A stretch of 50,427 bases of DNA from Cytobacillus massiliigabonensis (lineage in GTDB: Bacteria; Bacillota; Bacilli; Bacillales; Cytobacillaceae), in contig NZ_LT904904.1 in NCBI RefSeq assembly GCF_900199725.1, forward strand, positions 2,376,550 to 2,426,976, in the 5' to 3' direction. Within the stretch, counting starts at the first letter, position 1. Each line of letters begins with the position of its first letter. The position numbers and the translations under genes are program-made. The notes beneath the pieces are model-generated. The model was not told the origin of the DNA, searched no databases, and was given only the letters and a program-made list of their open reading frames with translations. Of the stretch, positions 8,073 to 17,519 are shown piece by piece.

Positions 8073-8915
8073 ATGGATATTAAAGAATTGATTCATAGTG
8101 AATTCAGTCGGCTTTCAAAAGGTCAGCAAAAGACGGCCAAGTATTTATTAGATCAGCCAAAAGATTTTGCAGTAAAATCCGCCAGTGAGATCGGGAAAAG
8201 TATAGGTGTCAGTGAAACAACGGTGATCAGGTTTTGCTACTCGATTCAATTATCAGGTTTCTCCGAGTTGCAAAGATTGGTTAGAGAGCAGCTTTTGGCT
8301 GAAAGCAGTACATTAGGGCAATATTTTACAAGTAAACTCAAGCTGGCAGAAAAACCTCACTTTTATGCAAGTGTTATGGAGAAAGATTGTCTCCATATTC
8401 AAGAAATGATACGTACTATTCATGAGGAAGAGTTTGACCAATTTGTAAACCAATTAATTCAAACGAAAAAAGTATACATTACAGGATTAAGGTCTTCTTT
8501 TGCAGTGGCAAGCTGGCTAGCCTTTACACTTGGACTTATTCGGGGAAACGTTAAACTTCTCCGTCCGGAAACAGATGATCTTCTACTAACCATTAGTGAA
8601 ATGGATGAAGCTTCTGTCTTTATAGCCATTTCATTTGATCGCTATATGAAAGATACGATTAAATTAGCGGAATTGGCAAAAAAACAAGGGGCCTTTGTCA
8701 TTGGCATTACAGATTCTCCTGTCGCTCCTATAAATAAACATGCGGATATGCTCTTTGCCATTCACATATCTGAAAAATCGACGATTGATGCAGCACCAGC
8801 TTTATTTTCCTTTTTAAATGCTGTTATTGCTGGAGTTTCAATTAAGGATAAAGAGCAATTTGAAAAAAGAAAGAAACAATATGAAAAACTGGATGGCGAA
8901 CACTTTTTCATTTAG
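8073..8915 (+). CDS. RpiR/MurR-family transcriptional regulator
   Basis: Regulator of 280 aa with an N-terminal RpiR-type helix-turn-helix (about 1-77; SASEIGKSIGVSETTVIRFC) and a C-terminal SIS domain (about 125-260; KVYITGLRSSFAVASWLAF) that usually binds phosphosugars or related ligands. ATG follows ATAGGTGAG. It heads the co-directional set M20 hydrolase, GNAT, racemase and YkvI transporter, with 16 bases to the next gene, so it probably controls that operon. The inducer is unknown; a cell-wall-derived D-amino acid or amino sugar would fit the context. Confidence 0.87.
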   Translation: MDIKELIHSEFSRLSKGQQKTAKYLLDQPKDFAVKSASEIGKSIGVSETTVIRFCYSIQLSGFSELQRLVREQLLAESSTLGQYFTSKLKLAEKPHFYASVMEKDCLHIQEMIRTIHEEEFDQFVNQLIQTKKVYITGLRSSFAVASWLAFTLGLIRGNVKLLRPETDDLLLTISEMDEASVFIAISFDRYMKDTIKLAELAKKQGAFVIGITDSPVAPINKHADMLFAIHISEKSTIDAAPALFSFLNAVIAGVSIKDKEQFEKRKKQYEKLDGEHFFI

Positions 8916-8931
8916 TCAGGGGGAAACTAGA

Positions 8932-10074
8932 TTGAAAGAATATGTACAACCATTAAAACCCAAAATCGATGAAATTTTTACTCACTTACATGAAAATCCA
9001 GAACTTAGCTGGAATGAATATAAGACAACAGAATATTTAAAGGATCTTTTAGAACAAAAAGGCTTTCAAGTACAGACTTTCACAGAATGTCCAGGACTTG
9101 TTGCAGAAATAGGAAAAGGCAGTCCTTGTGTGGCATTAAGGGCAGATATGGATGCATTGTGGCAAGAGGTGGATGGACATTTTCAGTCCATACATTCCTG
9201 TGGCCATGATGCCCATATGACAATGGGGATTGGCGCAATGCTCCTCCTTCAGAAAGTGGGCTTTCCTGCTAAAGGGAAACTAAAATTCATCTTTCAGCCA
9301 GCTGAAGAAAAAGGCACTGGTGCATTGAAAATGATTGAACTAGGTATAGTAGATGATGTGGATTATTTATACAGTGTGCATCTTAGACCAATTCAAGAGC
9401 TTCACAATGGGTATGCATCTGCGGCTATCTATCATGGGGCAGCAAGATTTTTGACAGGAGAAATCATTGGGGAGGACGCACATGGAGCACGGCCCCACCT
9501 TGGTCAAAATGCAATAGAAATTGGTGCTTCACTTATTCATGAAATAAATAATATCCATTTAGATCCAATGGTGCCTTATTCAGCGAAAATGACGAAATTT
9601 CATGCAGGAAGTGACTCAGGGAATATTATTCCAGGGAAGGCAGCATTCAGCCTAGATTTACGTGCGCAAACGAATGAAGTAATCAATGAGTTGTCTGAAA
9701 AAATCCTGAATATAACGGAATCCTTATCAAAATTATATGGTGTAACAATTACAGTAAAGACGGGAGCAAACGTAGCGGCTGCACTCGTTGATCAAGAAGC
9801 AGTTCGTTTTATGGAAAAAGCTATTATCGATGTTCTCGGCAAAAATCAATTAAAGTCCCCAATTATTTCGAGTGGGGGAGAAGATTTTCATTTTTACACT
9901 TTAAAGAAACCCCATATAAAGGCAACTATGCTTGGGCTGGGTTGTGATTTACAGCCAGGGCTTCATCATCCTAAAATGACTTTTAATAAAGAAGCGATAT
10001 ATGCTGGAATGGAAATACTGGCAACCACTCTCTTATACACTTTGGAAGAAAAACGAAAGGAGGAGAAAGGATGA
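8932..10074 (+). CDS. M20-family amidohydrolase, probable N-succinyl-L-amino acid hydrolase
   Basis: Zinc-dependent M20 peptidase-like amidohydrolase, about 380 aa, close to B. subtilis AmhX. Metal ligands and catalytic residues visible: ADMD (71-74), CGHDAH (90-95), PAEE (124-126), the dimerisation-domain stretch GARPHLGQNA, and a C-terminal GLHHP. I choose the TTG at 8932 behind AGGGGG rather than upstream starts inside the rpiR-like gene. It lies between the regulator and a GNAT/racemase pair and overlaps the GNAT start by four bases. In the pathway known from Geobacillus, this position holds the enzyme that removes succinate from N-succinyl-L-amino acids; substrate assignment is inference from context. 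Confidence 0.85.
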   Translation: MKEYVQPLKPKIDEIFTHLHENPELSWNEYKTTEYLKDLLEQKGFQVQTFTECPGLVAEIGKGSPCVALRADMDALWQEVDGHFQSIHSCGHDAHMTMGIGAMLLLQKVGFPAKGKLKFIFQPAEEKGTGALKMIELGIVDDVDYLYSVHLRPIQELHNGYASAAIYHGAARFLTGEIIGEDAHGARPHLGQNAIEIGASLIHEINNIHLDPMVPYSAKMTKFHAGSDSGNIIPGKAAFSLDLRAQTNEVINELSEKILNITESLSKLYGVTITVKTGANVAAALVDQEAVRFMEKAIIDVLGKNQLKSPIISSGGEDFHFYTLKKPHIKATMLGLGCDLQPGLHHPKMTFNKEAIYAGMEILATTLLYTLEEKRKEEKG

Positions 10075-10907
10075 GTTCAGAAATAGAGATTAGGATTTTA
10101 AAAACAGCAGCTGATATGAATCTTATTCAAAAATTGGAGCGTGAGATTTGGAATATGGATCCACTTCCAGTTCATCAAACTATCACTGCATCGCAAAATG
10201 GCGGTATGCTGCTTGGTGCTTTTCTTGAAAATAGACTAGTTGGTTTCAGCTACGGATTTGCAGGTTTTCAGGAAGGTAAAAGTTATTTATGCTCGCATAT
10301 GCTTGGTATTGATCCGGAACATCGGGATAAAGGGATTGGCGCACAGTTAAAGGAGAAGCAAAAACAATATGCAACCGAGTTGGGGTATGATTTAATATCT
10401 TGGACCTTTGACCCGCTAGAAAGCAGAAATGCTTACTTGAATATATCTAAATTACATGCTATTTGCTCCACTTATTTGGAAAATTGCTACGGGGAGATGG
10501 AAGACAGCTTGAACAATGGGCTTCCATCGGATCGATTAAAGGTAGAATGGTGGATTAATAGCTCGCATGTAAATGAACCCTACATCTTTGATTATACGGG
10601 GATGCACAGCCCTTGTCAGTGGAGAATGACAGTTGAAGGTTTTCCTGAACCAGTACCGTGTGAAGAACATGATTTACTACCAGAAAGTAAAGACGAACCA
10701 ATTCTTGTTCCTATACCAGCAAACTTTCAAATGATTAAAAAACAGAATCACCAGCTTGCTTTAAATTGGCGGATAACGATACGAAAAGTTTTGCAAACTT
10801 TATTCGCCAAAGGTTATGCGATGGTTAGTTTTTTGAAAGAAAAAGAAAACAGTGTTCATTATTATGTTTTAATCTCAAGAGAGAAACTGCAATTAAAAAT
10901 TAGGTAA
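10071..10907 (+). CDS. GNAT acyltransferase, probable D-amino acid N-succinyltransferase
   Basis: GNAT-fold acyltransferase of 278 aa with the acyl-CoA loop in [19 protein letters not shown] (about 83-101), and a long C-terminal half typical of the COG3375-like group found beside N-acylamino acid racemases. The start codon overlaps the hydrolase stop (ATGA) and follows AAAGGAGGAG. By analogy with the Geobacillus operon it would transfer succinyl from succinyl-CoA to D-amino acids, feeding the racemase encoded next. The acyl donor is not readable from the sequence. Confidence 0.8.
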   Translation: MSSEIEIRILKTAADMNLIQKLEREIWNMDPLPVHQTITASQNGGMLLGAFLENRLVGFSYGFAGFQEGKSYLCSHMLGIDPEHRDKGIGAQLKEKQKQYATELGYDLISWTFDPLESRNAYLNISKLHAICSTYLENCYGEMEDSLNNGLPSDRLKVEWWINSSHVNEPYIFDYTGMHSPCQWRMTVEGFPEPVPCEEHDLLPESKDEPILVPIPANFQMIKKQNHQLALNWRITIRKVLQTLFAKGYAMVSFLKEKENSVHYYVLISREKLQLKIR

Positions 10908-10921
10908 AGGTGGTTTGGTTG

Positions 10922-12028
10922 ATGAAGGTAGCTGAAGTGGTTTTACGTCAGATGAAAATGAGAATGAAATCTCCATTTACAACGAGCTTTGGAACATTCC
11001 AGGAAAAAGAATTTCTATTATTAGAAGCAAGGGATGAAAACGGAATGAGCGGCTGGGGTGAATCAGTAGCTTTCCATTCCCCTTGGTATAATGAAGAAAC
11101 ATTAAAAACGAACTGGCATATGCTAGAAGACTTTATTATTCCCAATCTATTAAATAGAGAAATTGTACACCCTGACAATGTTACAGATGCTCTTTCTTAC
11201 ATACGCAAAAATAATATGGCAAAATCAACTTTTGAAGGGGCTGTCTGGGATTTATATGCGAAGCAAAAGGGGATTCCACTTGCTCAAGCCCTAGGTGGAA
11301 CTTCAAACCGAATTGAGGTTGGAATAAGCATAGGTATTCAAAATACAGTTGATGACTTGCTGAGTCTCATTGAAGAATATGTGAATGACGGCTATAAGCG
11401 AATGAAAGTAAAGATTAAGCCAGGCTGGGATGTGGATGTAATTAGAGAGGTCAGAAAAAGCTTTCCAAATATTCCTCTTATGGCTGACGCCAATTCTGCT
11501 TATCGTCTAAAGGACATCCCTTTATTAAAAAAGCTGGATGAATTTGAACTCATGATGATCGAACAGCCGTTAGCCTCAGATGATATTATAGACCATGCTA
11601 TCCTGCAAAGAGAAATAAGAACGCCGGTATGTTTAGATGAAAGCATTCATTCATATGAAGATGCGAAAAAAGCGATTGAATTAGGAAGCTGTAAAATCAT
11701 TAACATAAAAATAGGCCGGGTTGGCGGGTTAACTGAGGCAAAGAGAATTCATGATCTTTGTCAGGAACATGATATTCCAGTATGGTGTGGAGGCATGTTA
11801 GAGGCTGGCATTGGACGCGCTCATAATATTGCTTTAACCACTCTTTCAAACTTTATCATGCCAGGTGATACAGCAGCATCCTCTAGATATTGGGAAAAAG
11901 ATTTGATTGAACCAGAGGTTAAAGTAGAAAATGGAATGATTACAATACCGGAAATGCCTGGAATCGGTTATAACCCCAATTTGGAAACGATTAAGCAGTT
12001 TACTGTTTTTGAGAAGACGTTTTCTTGA
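10922..12028 (+). CDS. Enolase-superfamily N-succinylamino acid racemase / o-succinylbenzoate synthase-like
   Basis: Muconate-lactonising subgroup enolase, 368 aa. Catalytic residues line up with N-succinylamino acid racemase (NSAR): Lys164 in MKVKIKPG, metal ligands Asp189 (MADAN), Glu214 (IEQPL), Asp239 (CLDES) and Lys263 ([10 protein letters not shown]). The start is the ATG at 10922, eight bases after AAGGTGG. NSAR and MenC (o-succinylbenzoate synthase) activities coexist in this family, but no menaquinone genes are nearby; the flanking GNAT and M20 genes make racemisation of N-succinyl amino acids the better call. Downstream is a hairpin without a T-run, so readthrough into the transporter gene is plausible. 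Confidence 0.85.
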   Translation: MKVAEVVLRQMKMRMKSPFTTSFGTFQEKEFLLLEARDENGMSGWGESVAFHSPWYNEETLKTNWHMLEDFIIPNLLNREIVHPDNVTDALSYIRKNNMAKSTFEGAVWDLYAKQKGIPLAQALGGTSNRIEVGISIGIQNTVDDLLSLIEEYVNDGYKRMKVKIKPGWDVDVIREVRKSFPNIPLMADANSAYRLKDIPLLKKLDEFELMMIEQPLASDDIIDHAILQREIRTPVCLDESIHSYEDAKKAIELGSCKIINIKIGRVGGLTEAKRIHDLCQEHDIPVWCGGMLEAGIGRAHNIALTTLSNFIMPGDTAASSRYWEKDLIEPEVKVENGMITIPEMPGIGYNPNLETIKQFTVFEKTFS

Positions 12029-12038
12029 ATGTAATAGA

Positions 12039-12065
12039 AGGATAGAGAGGCATATTCTCTATCCT
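12039..12065 (+). other. Intercistronic hairpin without T-tract
   Basis: Ten-base perfect arms AGGATAGAGA and TCTCTATCCT around a seven-base loop, between the racemase and YkvI genes. There is no T-run after it, so it may stabilise or process the operon mRNA rather than terminate it. Confidence 0.6.
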
Positions 12066-12109
12066 ATCGCTGTAAATTATCTTAATATTCAAACAAATGG
12101 AGGGCGTGT

Positions 12110-13192
12110 ATGAAGAAAAGTATACAGATTGCTGGTGCATTTATTGGGGTTATTGTTGGAGCAGGCTTTGCATCTGGTCAAGAAATCCTGCAGTTTTTTA
12201 CGAGCTTTGGGTGGATCGGAGTCCTTGGTGCGATCATTGCTACCGTTCTATTTGCATTTCTAGGCATGAGCCTGTCTCAGCTTGGATGCCGTTTGCAGAC
12301 TAATTCTCATAAAGAGGTTATCTATCATATTTGTGGACGCTATTTGGGTCTGGCTGTCGATTTCATTATTTCATTTTTTCTTTTTGGTGTTGCGGTTGTT
12401 ATGCTCGCTGGGTCGGGTTCTATCTTTGAGGAGCAGTTCGGAATTCCAAGTATTGTTGGCAATATCATTATGACAGTTTTAACAATTGCAACTGTATGTC
12501 TTAATATCCAAAAAGTCATCTCTATTATTGGTATAGTGACACCATTTTTATTATTGATGGTAATCATTTTAGGAGGCTATTCAATCGCAACAATGGACAT
12601 CAGTTATTCGCAGGTCCAGCATTTGGCAGAAGGACAAACGCCAGCTGTATCCAATTGGTTTATGGGGGCACTTCTTTATGTATCATATAATATTGCTGCT
12701 GGTGCTGCTATGTTGACTGTTATGGGAGGAACTACAAAAAATGAAAAGCAGGCAGGGTTAGGAGGAATCCTAGGCGGGGTTGGACTTGGTCTTCTAATCA
12801 TTATTATGAATCTATCTATGCTTGTAAAAATAGATGTTATTGCAGGATCAGAAATGCCAATTTTAGCTCTAGCTAATGAAATTTCTCCAGTATTCGGTTT
12901 ATTAATGTTCATTGTATTATTAGGGATGATCTATAATACGGCGGTTGGCATGTTATATGCATTCACGGCAAGGTTTGTTAAGAGAGAAAGCCAAAAGTTC
13001 AATTTATTCGTTACAGTATTTGGAATTGCTGCTTTTGGTGCAAGTTTTATCGGTTTCATTACATTAGTAAGTACTGTTTATCCACTAACGGGATATCTAG
13101 GCTTTATCCTCATTGCCGCTATTCTTTATTCTTGGGTAGTGAGGAAAAGAAAAGGTCAAAATCAAAATATAAACAGGAATGTGGCACAATAA
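12110..13192 (+). CDS. YkvI-family membrane transporter
   Basis: Polytopic membrane protein of 360 aa with about ten hydrophobic helices, starting IQIAGAFIGVIVGAGFASGQ, the hallmark of the YkvI family (amino acid/APC superfamily-like fold). ATG follows ATGGAGGGCG. Co-directional with and 81 bases after the racemase gene and followed by an intrinsic terminator, so it is probably the last gene of the D-amino acid operon, moving an amino acid or derivative across the membrane. The substrate of YkvI proteins is not established to my knowledge. Confidence 0.8.
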   Translation: MKKSIQIAGAFIGVIVGAGFASGQEILQFFTSFGWIGVLGAIIATVLFAFLGMSLSQLGCRLQTNSHKEVIYHICGRYLGLAVDFIISFFLFGVAVVMLAGSGSIFEEQFGIPSIVGNIIMTVLTIATVCLNIQKVISIIGIVTPFLLLMVIILGGYSIATMDISYSQVQHLAEGQTPAVSNWFMGALLYVSYNIAAGAAMLTVMGGTTKNEKQAGLGGILGGVGLGLLIIIMNLSMLVKIDVIAGSEMPILALANEISPVFGLLMFIVLLGMIYNTAVGMLYAFTARFVKRESQKFNLFVTVFGIAAFGASFIGFITLVSTVYPLTGYLGFILIAAILYSWVVRKRKGQNQNINRNVAQ

Positions 13193-13205
13193 GGAATAGT
13201 AGATG

Positions 13206-13242
13206 AAAAGGCTGATCCAAGAATAACTGGACAGCCTTTTTG
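13206..13242 (+). terminator. Terminator closing the D-amino acid operon
   Basis: AAAAGGCTG (13206-13214) pairs with CAGCCTTTT (13232-13240), with an inner TCCA/TGGA pairing, and ends in TTTTT. Confidence 0.85.
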
Positions 13243-13297
13243 GGAAGTAAAGCTATGCGATAATCCTTGTAATATGAATGAGTATTATATTTTATAC

Positions 13298-13326
13298 TTG
13301 AAAAATTAAGTTATCAGTAGTATCAT
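13298..13326 (+). promoter_or_regulatory. SigA-type promoter of the pbuE leader
   Basis: TTGAAA, 17 bases, TATCAT; initiation would fall about 25 bases before the adenine aptamer. Confidence 0.75.
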
Positions 13327-13359
13327 GTACAAAGTGATCACAATTAAATTAAATATTAC

Positions 13360-13423
13360 CTGTATAACCTCAAGAATATGGCTTGAGGGTCTCTACCAGG
13401 AACCTTAAAAATCCTGATTACAG
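13360..13423 (+). ncRNA. Adenine-type purine riboswitch aptamer
   Basis: Three-way junction of the purine riboswitch class. P1 pairs CTGTA (13360-13364) with TACAG (13419-13423). P2 is CCTCAAG / CTTGAGG around the loop AATATGG. The core junction reads GTCTCTACC, and P3 is CAGGA / TCCTG with an ACCTTAAAAA loop. The base that chooses the ligand, in GATTA, is T (13418), which means adenine rather than guanine. The downstream gene is pbuE, the same pairing known from B. subtilis. Confidence 0.95.
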
Positions 13424-13470
13424 AAAATGAATGAATCATTTTTTGTAATCAGGATTTTTTTTGTTTTTTT
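13406..13470 (+). terminator. Riboswitch expression platform (conditional terminator)
   Basis: Sixteen-base arms at 13407-13422 and 13444-13459 followed by a long T-run. The 5' arm includes the 3' halves of P3 and P1 of the aptamer, so folding of the aptamer with adenine should prevent the terminator: an ON switch for pbuE. Confidence 0.9.
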
Positions 13471-13530
13471 ATTAGAGACCTTCTTGCCTATTTCTTTAAA
13501 GATTTCATAAGAAAGGATGAAAAATAGATT

Positions 13531-14700
13531 ATGAATTTGAAAGTTTTTATCTTAGCCTTATCCACTGTTGCAGTTGGGTTGGTTGAATTAGTTGTCGGCG
13601 GGATCTTGCCGACGATCGCTGATGATTTTAATATTTCATTAAGCGCTGCTGGACAGCTGATTACAGTGTTTGCACTAATATATGCGATTGCCGGTCCTGT
13701 TTTGCTTGTATTAACGAGCAAAGTTGAGCGTAAGAAATTATATCTATCCTCTTTATTTATCTTCTTTATTGGAAATGTACTGACATATTTCAGTCCTAAT
13801 TTTACTTTTATGATGATTGCAAGGGTGCTGACTGCAACAAGCACGGCACTTATCGTCGTACTATCCTTGACGATTGCAGCGAAAATTGTTGCTCCTGCAC
13901 ATCAGGCAAAGGCATTAGGCCTCATTTATATGGGGATTAGTTCGTCACTTGTGCTAGGTGTGCCGTTGGGAATTCTGATTTCTGACATATTTGGCTGGCG
14001 CGTTATCTTCCTTGGAATTGCTGTGTTATCAATTGGATCAATGGTGCTGATTTCACTATTTTTAGAGCGTATTCCTGGAGAAAAAACAATTCCACTTTCA
14101 CAACAAATTAAAGCAATAGCCAGCGCAAAACTCGGCAGTGCTCATCTTGCTACCTTGTTTATGCTGGCAGGACATTATACATTATATGCTTATTTCACAC
14201 CGTTCTTGGAAACAAATCTTCACTTGAATTCCAATTGGATTAGTATTTGCTATTTAGTATTTGGAATTGCAGCTGTAAGTGGTGGAGCATTTGGAGGAGC
14301 ACTATCGGATTGGATAGGTCCTCGTAAAAGCATTATCATCGTTATCAGTGCTTTCGCTATCGTCCTTTGTCTATTACCATTTACGACTTTCTCACTTGTC
14401 TTATTTATTCCAGTGATGATGATTTGGGCAGCATTAAGCTGGAGTCTTGCTCCACCGCAGCAGAGCTATTTGATTCAAACAGATCCTGCTACATCAGATA
14501 TCCAGCAAAGCTTTAATAATTCAGCATTGCAAATTGGTATCTCACTAGGGTCAGCAATCGGTGGAATCGTATTAAACCAAACTGGCACTGTTTCTAGTAC
14601 AGCTTGGTTTGGCAGTGTCATTGTCATTATCGCTTTACTATGTGCTGTCTTTTCTTTGACAAGACCAGCAATTGCGAGAGAAAAACGGACTGCCGCCTAG
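13531..14700 (+). CDS. pbuE: Purine base/nucleoside efflux pump PbuE
   Basis: Major facilitator drug/proton-antiporter-like protein of 389 aa with 12 predicted helices. The opening [20 protein letters not shown] and the next stretch [13 protein letters not shown] closely match my memory of B. subtilis PbuE (YdhL), which exports hypoxanthine, adenine and related compounds. An adenine riboswitch with terminator precedes it, which settles the assignment: excess adenine turns export on. ATG follows AGAAAGGATG with a short spacer. Single-gene transcription unit. Confidence 0.94.
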   Translation: MNLKVFILALSTVAVGLVELVVGGILPTIADDFNISLSAAGQLITVFALIYAIAGPVLLVLTSKVERKKLYLSSLFIFFIGNVLTYFSPNFTFMMIARVLTATSTALIVVLSLTIAAKIVAPAHQAKALGLIYMGISSSLVLGVPLGILISDIFGWRVIFLGIAVLSIGSMVLISLFLERIPGEKTIPLSQQIKAIASAKLGSAHLATLFMLAGHYTLYAYFTPFLETNLHLNSNWISICYLVFGIAAVSGGAFGGALSDWIGPRKSIIIVISAFAIVLCLLPFTTFSLVLFIPVMMIWAALSWSLAPPQQSYLIQTDPATSDIQQSFNNSALQIGISLGSAIGGIVLNQTGTVSSTAWFGSVIVIIALLCAVFSLTRPAIAREKRTAA

Positions 14701-14801
14701 ACTCGCCAAACGTCTAATGCTAAAAGTTGTACCAAAATTTTCAAATTATTTTAACCGCTAATAGTAAAAATAGGCTAACATTAAAGCGGGAGGGGAAAAA
14801 T

Positions 14802-15011
14802 ATGTTAGCTAATATAGGTGTACCGAGTTTTGTCCTAATGGTTAATATTATTCTTTTGATTGTTGGTCTACTTATTCTGTTTATTGTCGTTTCATCAGCA
14901 GTCAAAACTGGTATTAACAAGTCTGAGGTTGGTCAATTTTTCGAAAAAAAGTCTGGAGTCGAAGAGAAAAGAAAATCATTTCTTGATCGTGATTTAGATA
15001 ATGATAAGTAG
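14802..15011 (+). CDS. Small single-pass membrane protein
   Basis: Predicted 69-residue protein with one hydrophobic helix (about 9-32) and a charged C-terminal tail (KKSGVEEKRKSFLDRD). The ATG at 14802 has a strong GGGAGGGG site; an earlier in-frame start at 14727 has none. Followed directly by a terminator. I do not recognise the family. Confidence 0.7.
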   Translation: MLANIGVPSFVLMVNIILLIVGLLILFIVVSSAVKTGINKSEVGQFFEKKSGVEEKRKSFLDRDLDNDK

Positions 15012-15049
15012 ACGGCTATTTAACCTTGCCCTTGCAAAATAAAGAATCT

Positions 15050-15075
15050 AAGCTGCCTTACAGGCAGCTTTTTTT
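15050..15075 (+). terminator. Intrinsic terminator
   Basis: AAGCTGCC / GGCAGCTT arms around TTACA, then a run of T. Confidence 0.9.
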
Positions 15076-15223
15076 AGCTATAATAGTAAAAGGAAACCAA
15101 TTATCTTGAGTTTGTACTATTAAATTATAAAATATGAAGGTTGAACCATGAAGGATTATAGAACTCGTTTGTTGAAGTATTTTGTCAATGAGGCAGCTTA
15201 GGCAATAAGGAGGGGAATATCGT

Positions 15224-15739
15224 TTGAGAAAGGTCGAAGTGTGTTCGTATAATAAAAAGTGGGTTTTAATGTTTAAGGAAGAAGCAGAAAAACTGAAACT
15301 CATTTTTGATAATGAAGCCATAGACATTTTTCACATTGGCAGTACATCAGTTCAAGGGTTAAAAGCGAAACCAATTATAGACATTTTGCCTGTTGTTTAT
15401 GACATAAATACAGTAGATAAATATAATGAAAAGATGGCGTGTATAGGTTACAAATCAAAAGGTGAAAATGGCATATGCGGCCGAAGGTACTTTCAAAAAG
15501 GTGGAGACAATCGCACCCATCATGTGCATTTTTACCAGGATGGAAGTCCTGAAATAACCCGCCATTTAGCTTTTCGGGATTATCTTCGAATTCATCCAGA
15601 TGTAAAAGAGAGTTACGGGGAGTTAAAAGAAAGACTGGCAAAACAATTTCCATATGATATTGATTCTTATATAAATGGGAAGGAACAATATGTTAAAGAA
15701 ATAGAATTAAAAGCAATCAGATGGTATAAAAATACATAA
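15224..15739 (+). CDS. GrpB (UPF0157) family nucleotidyltransferase-fold protein
   Basis: GrpB-family protein of 171 aa, nucleotidyltransferase fold. Seen: the nucleotide-site loop IFHIGSTSVQGLKAKP (about 35-50), PIIDILPVV with its acidic residue, HHVHFY near 100, and HLAFRDYLR. Starts at TTG after AAGGAGGGGA. These proteins modify unknown substrates; some relatives are fused to CoaE. First of several small co-directional genes with no shared theme. Confidence 0.85.
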   Translation: MRKVEVCSYNKKWVLMFKEEAEKLKLIFDNEAIDIFHIGSTSVQGLKAKPIIDILPVVYDINTVDKYNEKMACIGYKSKGENGICGRRYFQKGGDNRTHHVHFYQDGSPEITRHLAFRDYLRIHPDVKESYGELKERLAKQFPYDIDSYINGKEQYVKEIELKAIRWYKNT

Positions 15740-15761
15740 TAAAGAGAATAGAGGAGCAATT

Positions 15762-16244
15762 GTGAAAATTTATTATGCTATTTTCTTTTGTTTAGCAATT
15801 ACATTACATAATTTAGAAGAAGCAATCTGGCTTCCTCAATGGTCTCAATTGGGACTATTTATTCAAAAGCCTGTCACACCAAATGAATTTCATTTTGCAG
15901 TAATTATTATTACTTCGCTTGCCTATTTATTATCTTTTCTTTATATAAGTTTCCCTCATTCAAATCTATTAAAATGGGCTTTTATTGGATTTTTGGGTTC
16001 CATGATTTTTAATGCTATTTTTCCACATTTGCTTGCTGCCATTTTTACGAAAACTTATGCTCCAGGTCTAGTTACTGCCCTATTATTAAACATACCTATT
16101 AATACAGTCATCCTTTATAGATTACATATGTCAAATCACATTAAGATAAAGGAAATTCTCATTTCAGCAATTGTCGTAGGATTTCTTCTAATAGCGATGA
16201 TTCCATTTTTGTTTACTCTTGGAAATAACATAATAATTTTTTAA
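15762..16244 (+). CDS. HXXEE-domain membrane protein
   Basis: Membrane protein of 160 aa with five hydrophobic helices. The HNLEE motif (about 16-20) defines the HXXEE domain family, whose function is not known to me. Starts at GTG behind AGAGGAG, 22 bases after the GrpB gene, so probably in the same transcript. Confidence 0.8.
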   Translation: MKIYYAIFFCLAITLHNLEEAIWLPQWSQLGLFIQKPVTPNEFHFAVIIITSLAYLLSFLYISFPHSNLLKWAFIGFLGSMIFNAIFPHLLAAIFTKTYAPGLVTALLLNIPINTVILYRLHMSNHIKIKEILISAIVVGFLLIAMIPFLFTLGNNIIIF

Positions 16245-16295
16245 TGTCAAAACGGTAAAATTTGTATGATCACCAAAAAATAAGGGGACATTTAC

Positions 16296-17171
16296 TTGAA
16301 CACTGAACGAAAATTAATTGATCTACATGCATTGTCTTATTTCATAGCTAAATTAAATGGAATGAACGAACATCATGTAGGCTATTGTGGGAAAAAGCAT
16401 GATGAAATACTTAATACACTTTTGAACAAGTTTTCTGATCTGCCAATTGAAGAATGCTTTTCAGTTATGTATAAAGAAAATGAAATTATTGCTGCTTTAG
16501 GATTAGATATAAGTTTAGAAGATAAAGAAGCTGAGCTGTGGGGACCATTTATTTATCAAAATAACTGGGAAGATGCAGTAAATACTATTTGGAATGATCT
16601 TTCGAGGAAGATAGAGGATAGAGTTAACGTTTTCCACGGTTTCTATGGGGAAGAAAATATTAATGGCAACGCCTTTATGAGTTTATTAGGTGCTGAGAAA
16701 AAAGGAATGCACCTTACCCTAAAATCTCATAATAAGGATTTTAATTATCAACAAGATTCTTCAATTAAAGAAATTAATGAGGCTATGTTTGCGGATTTTA
16801 TTAAAATGCATGAAAATGCATTTCCCAATACCTATTATTCTGGAATTGAGATTCTAGAAAAATTGAATGGTTATAACAAGGTGTTTATTATCGAGGAAGA
16901 TTTTGATATAGCAGGCTATGTGTATGTCGAGGGAAATCCTGAGTTCAAAGAGGGAAATATTGAATACATTTCTGTATCACCTAACCAAAGGAATAAAGGG
17001 ATTGGAACAAGGCTTATGAAGCGTGCTATGCATTTTCTTTTTACTGAATTGAGAATTAAAGAAATTACCATTTGCGTAGAGGCAACGAATCTTACAGCTA
17101 TTAATCTCTATAAAAAAGCAGGGTTTGTTGAAGATCATCGTTTGATTCATTTTATTAAAGTTATGGGGTGA
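16296..17171 (+). CDS. GNAT-family N-acetyltransferase
   Basis: Protein of 291 aa with a C-terminal GNAT domain (about 150-291): YISVSPNQRNKGIGTRLMKR is the acetyl-CoA-binding motif and NLTAINLYKKAGFVED the usual end of the fold. The N-terminal half (1-145) may be a degenerate second GNAT domain. Starts at TTG behind AAGGGGACA. The substrate is unknown. Confidence 0.82.
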   Translation: MNTERKLIDLHALSYFIAKLNGMNEHHVGYCGKKHDEILNTLLNKFSDLPIEECFSVMYKENEIIAALGLDISLEDKEAELWGPFIYQNNWEDAVNTIWNDLSRKIEDRVNVFHGFYGEENINGNAFMSLLGAEKKGMHLTLKSHNKDFNYQQDSSIKEINEAMFADFIKMHENAFPNTYYSGIEILEKLNGYNKVFIIEEDFDIAGYVYVEGNPEFKEGNIEYISVSPNQRNKGIGTRLMKRAMHFLFTELRIKEITICVEATNLTAINLYKKAGFVEDHRLIHFIKVMG

Positions 17172-17177
17172 ACTTTT

Positions 17178-17519
17178 ATGCCAATGGAGCAGGAAACAAT
17201 GGGGATGTTAATAGGCGGGTTTACAATCGTAATGGGAATTGCTTTCATTGTTGTACTGCTATTAATATTTTCCAAGAAACGGAAATCACTTAGATTAGCT
17301 TATTCGTTTGTGATTGGCTATTTAATATTTTTTAGCTGGGCAGTGAAACAAGCTTTGCATGCAATTAGTTTTGATGTAGATCATCCAATGGCATCTGAAG
17401 AAATATCTCTACGTCTTGGTCTCGCAGGTATTCTATGGGCAGTCAGCATGTTATTCTTCGTGCTAGCGATGATAAAATTTTCATTCGCGGCAAAAACAGA
17501 AGAGAAACCGTCTAAATAA
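17178..17519 (+). CDS. Small three-helix membrane protein
   Basis: 113 residues with hydrophobic segments near 9-31, 41-58 and 82-104 and a basic stretch SKKRKSLR after the first. Six bases after the GNAT gene, with GGGGTGA as ribosome site, so co-expressed with it. Not recognised. Confidence 0.65.
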   Translation: MPMEQETMGMLIGGFTIVMGIAFIVVLLLIFSKKRKSLRLAYSFVIGYLIFFSWAVKQALHAISFDVDHPMASEEISLRLGLAGILWAVSMLFFVLAMIKFSFAAKTEEKPSK

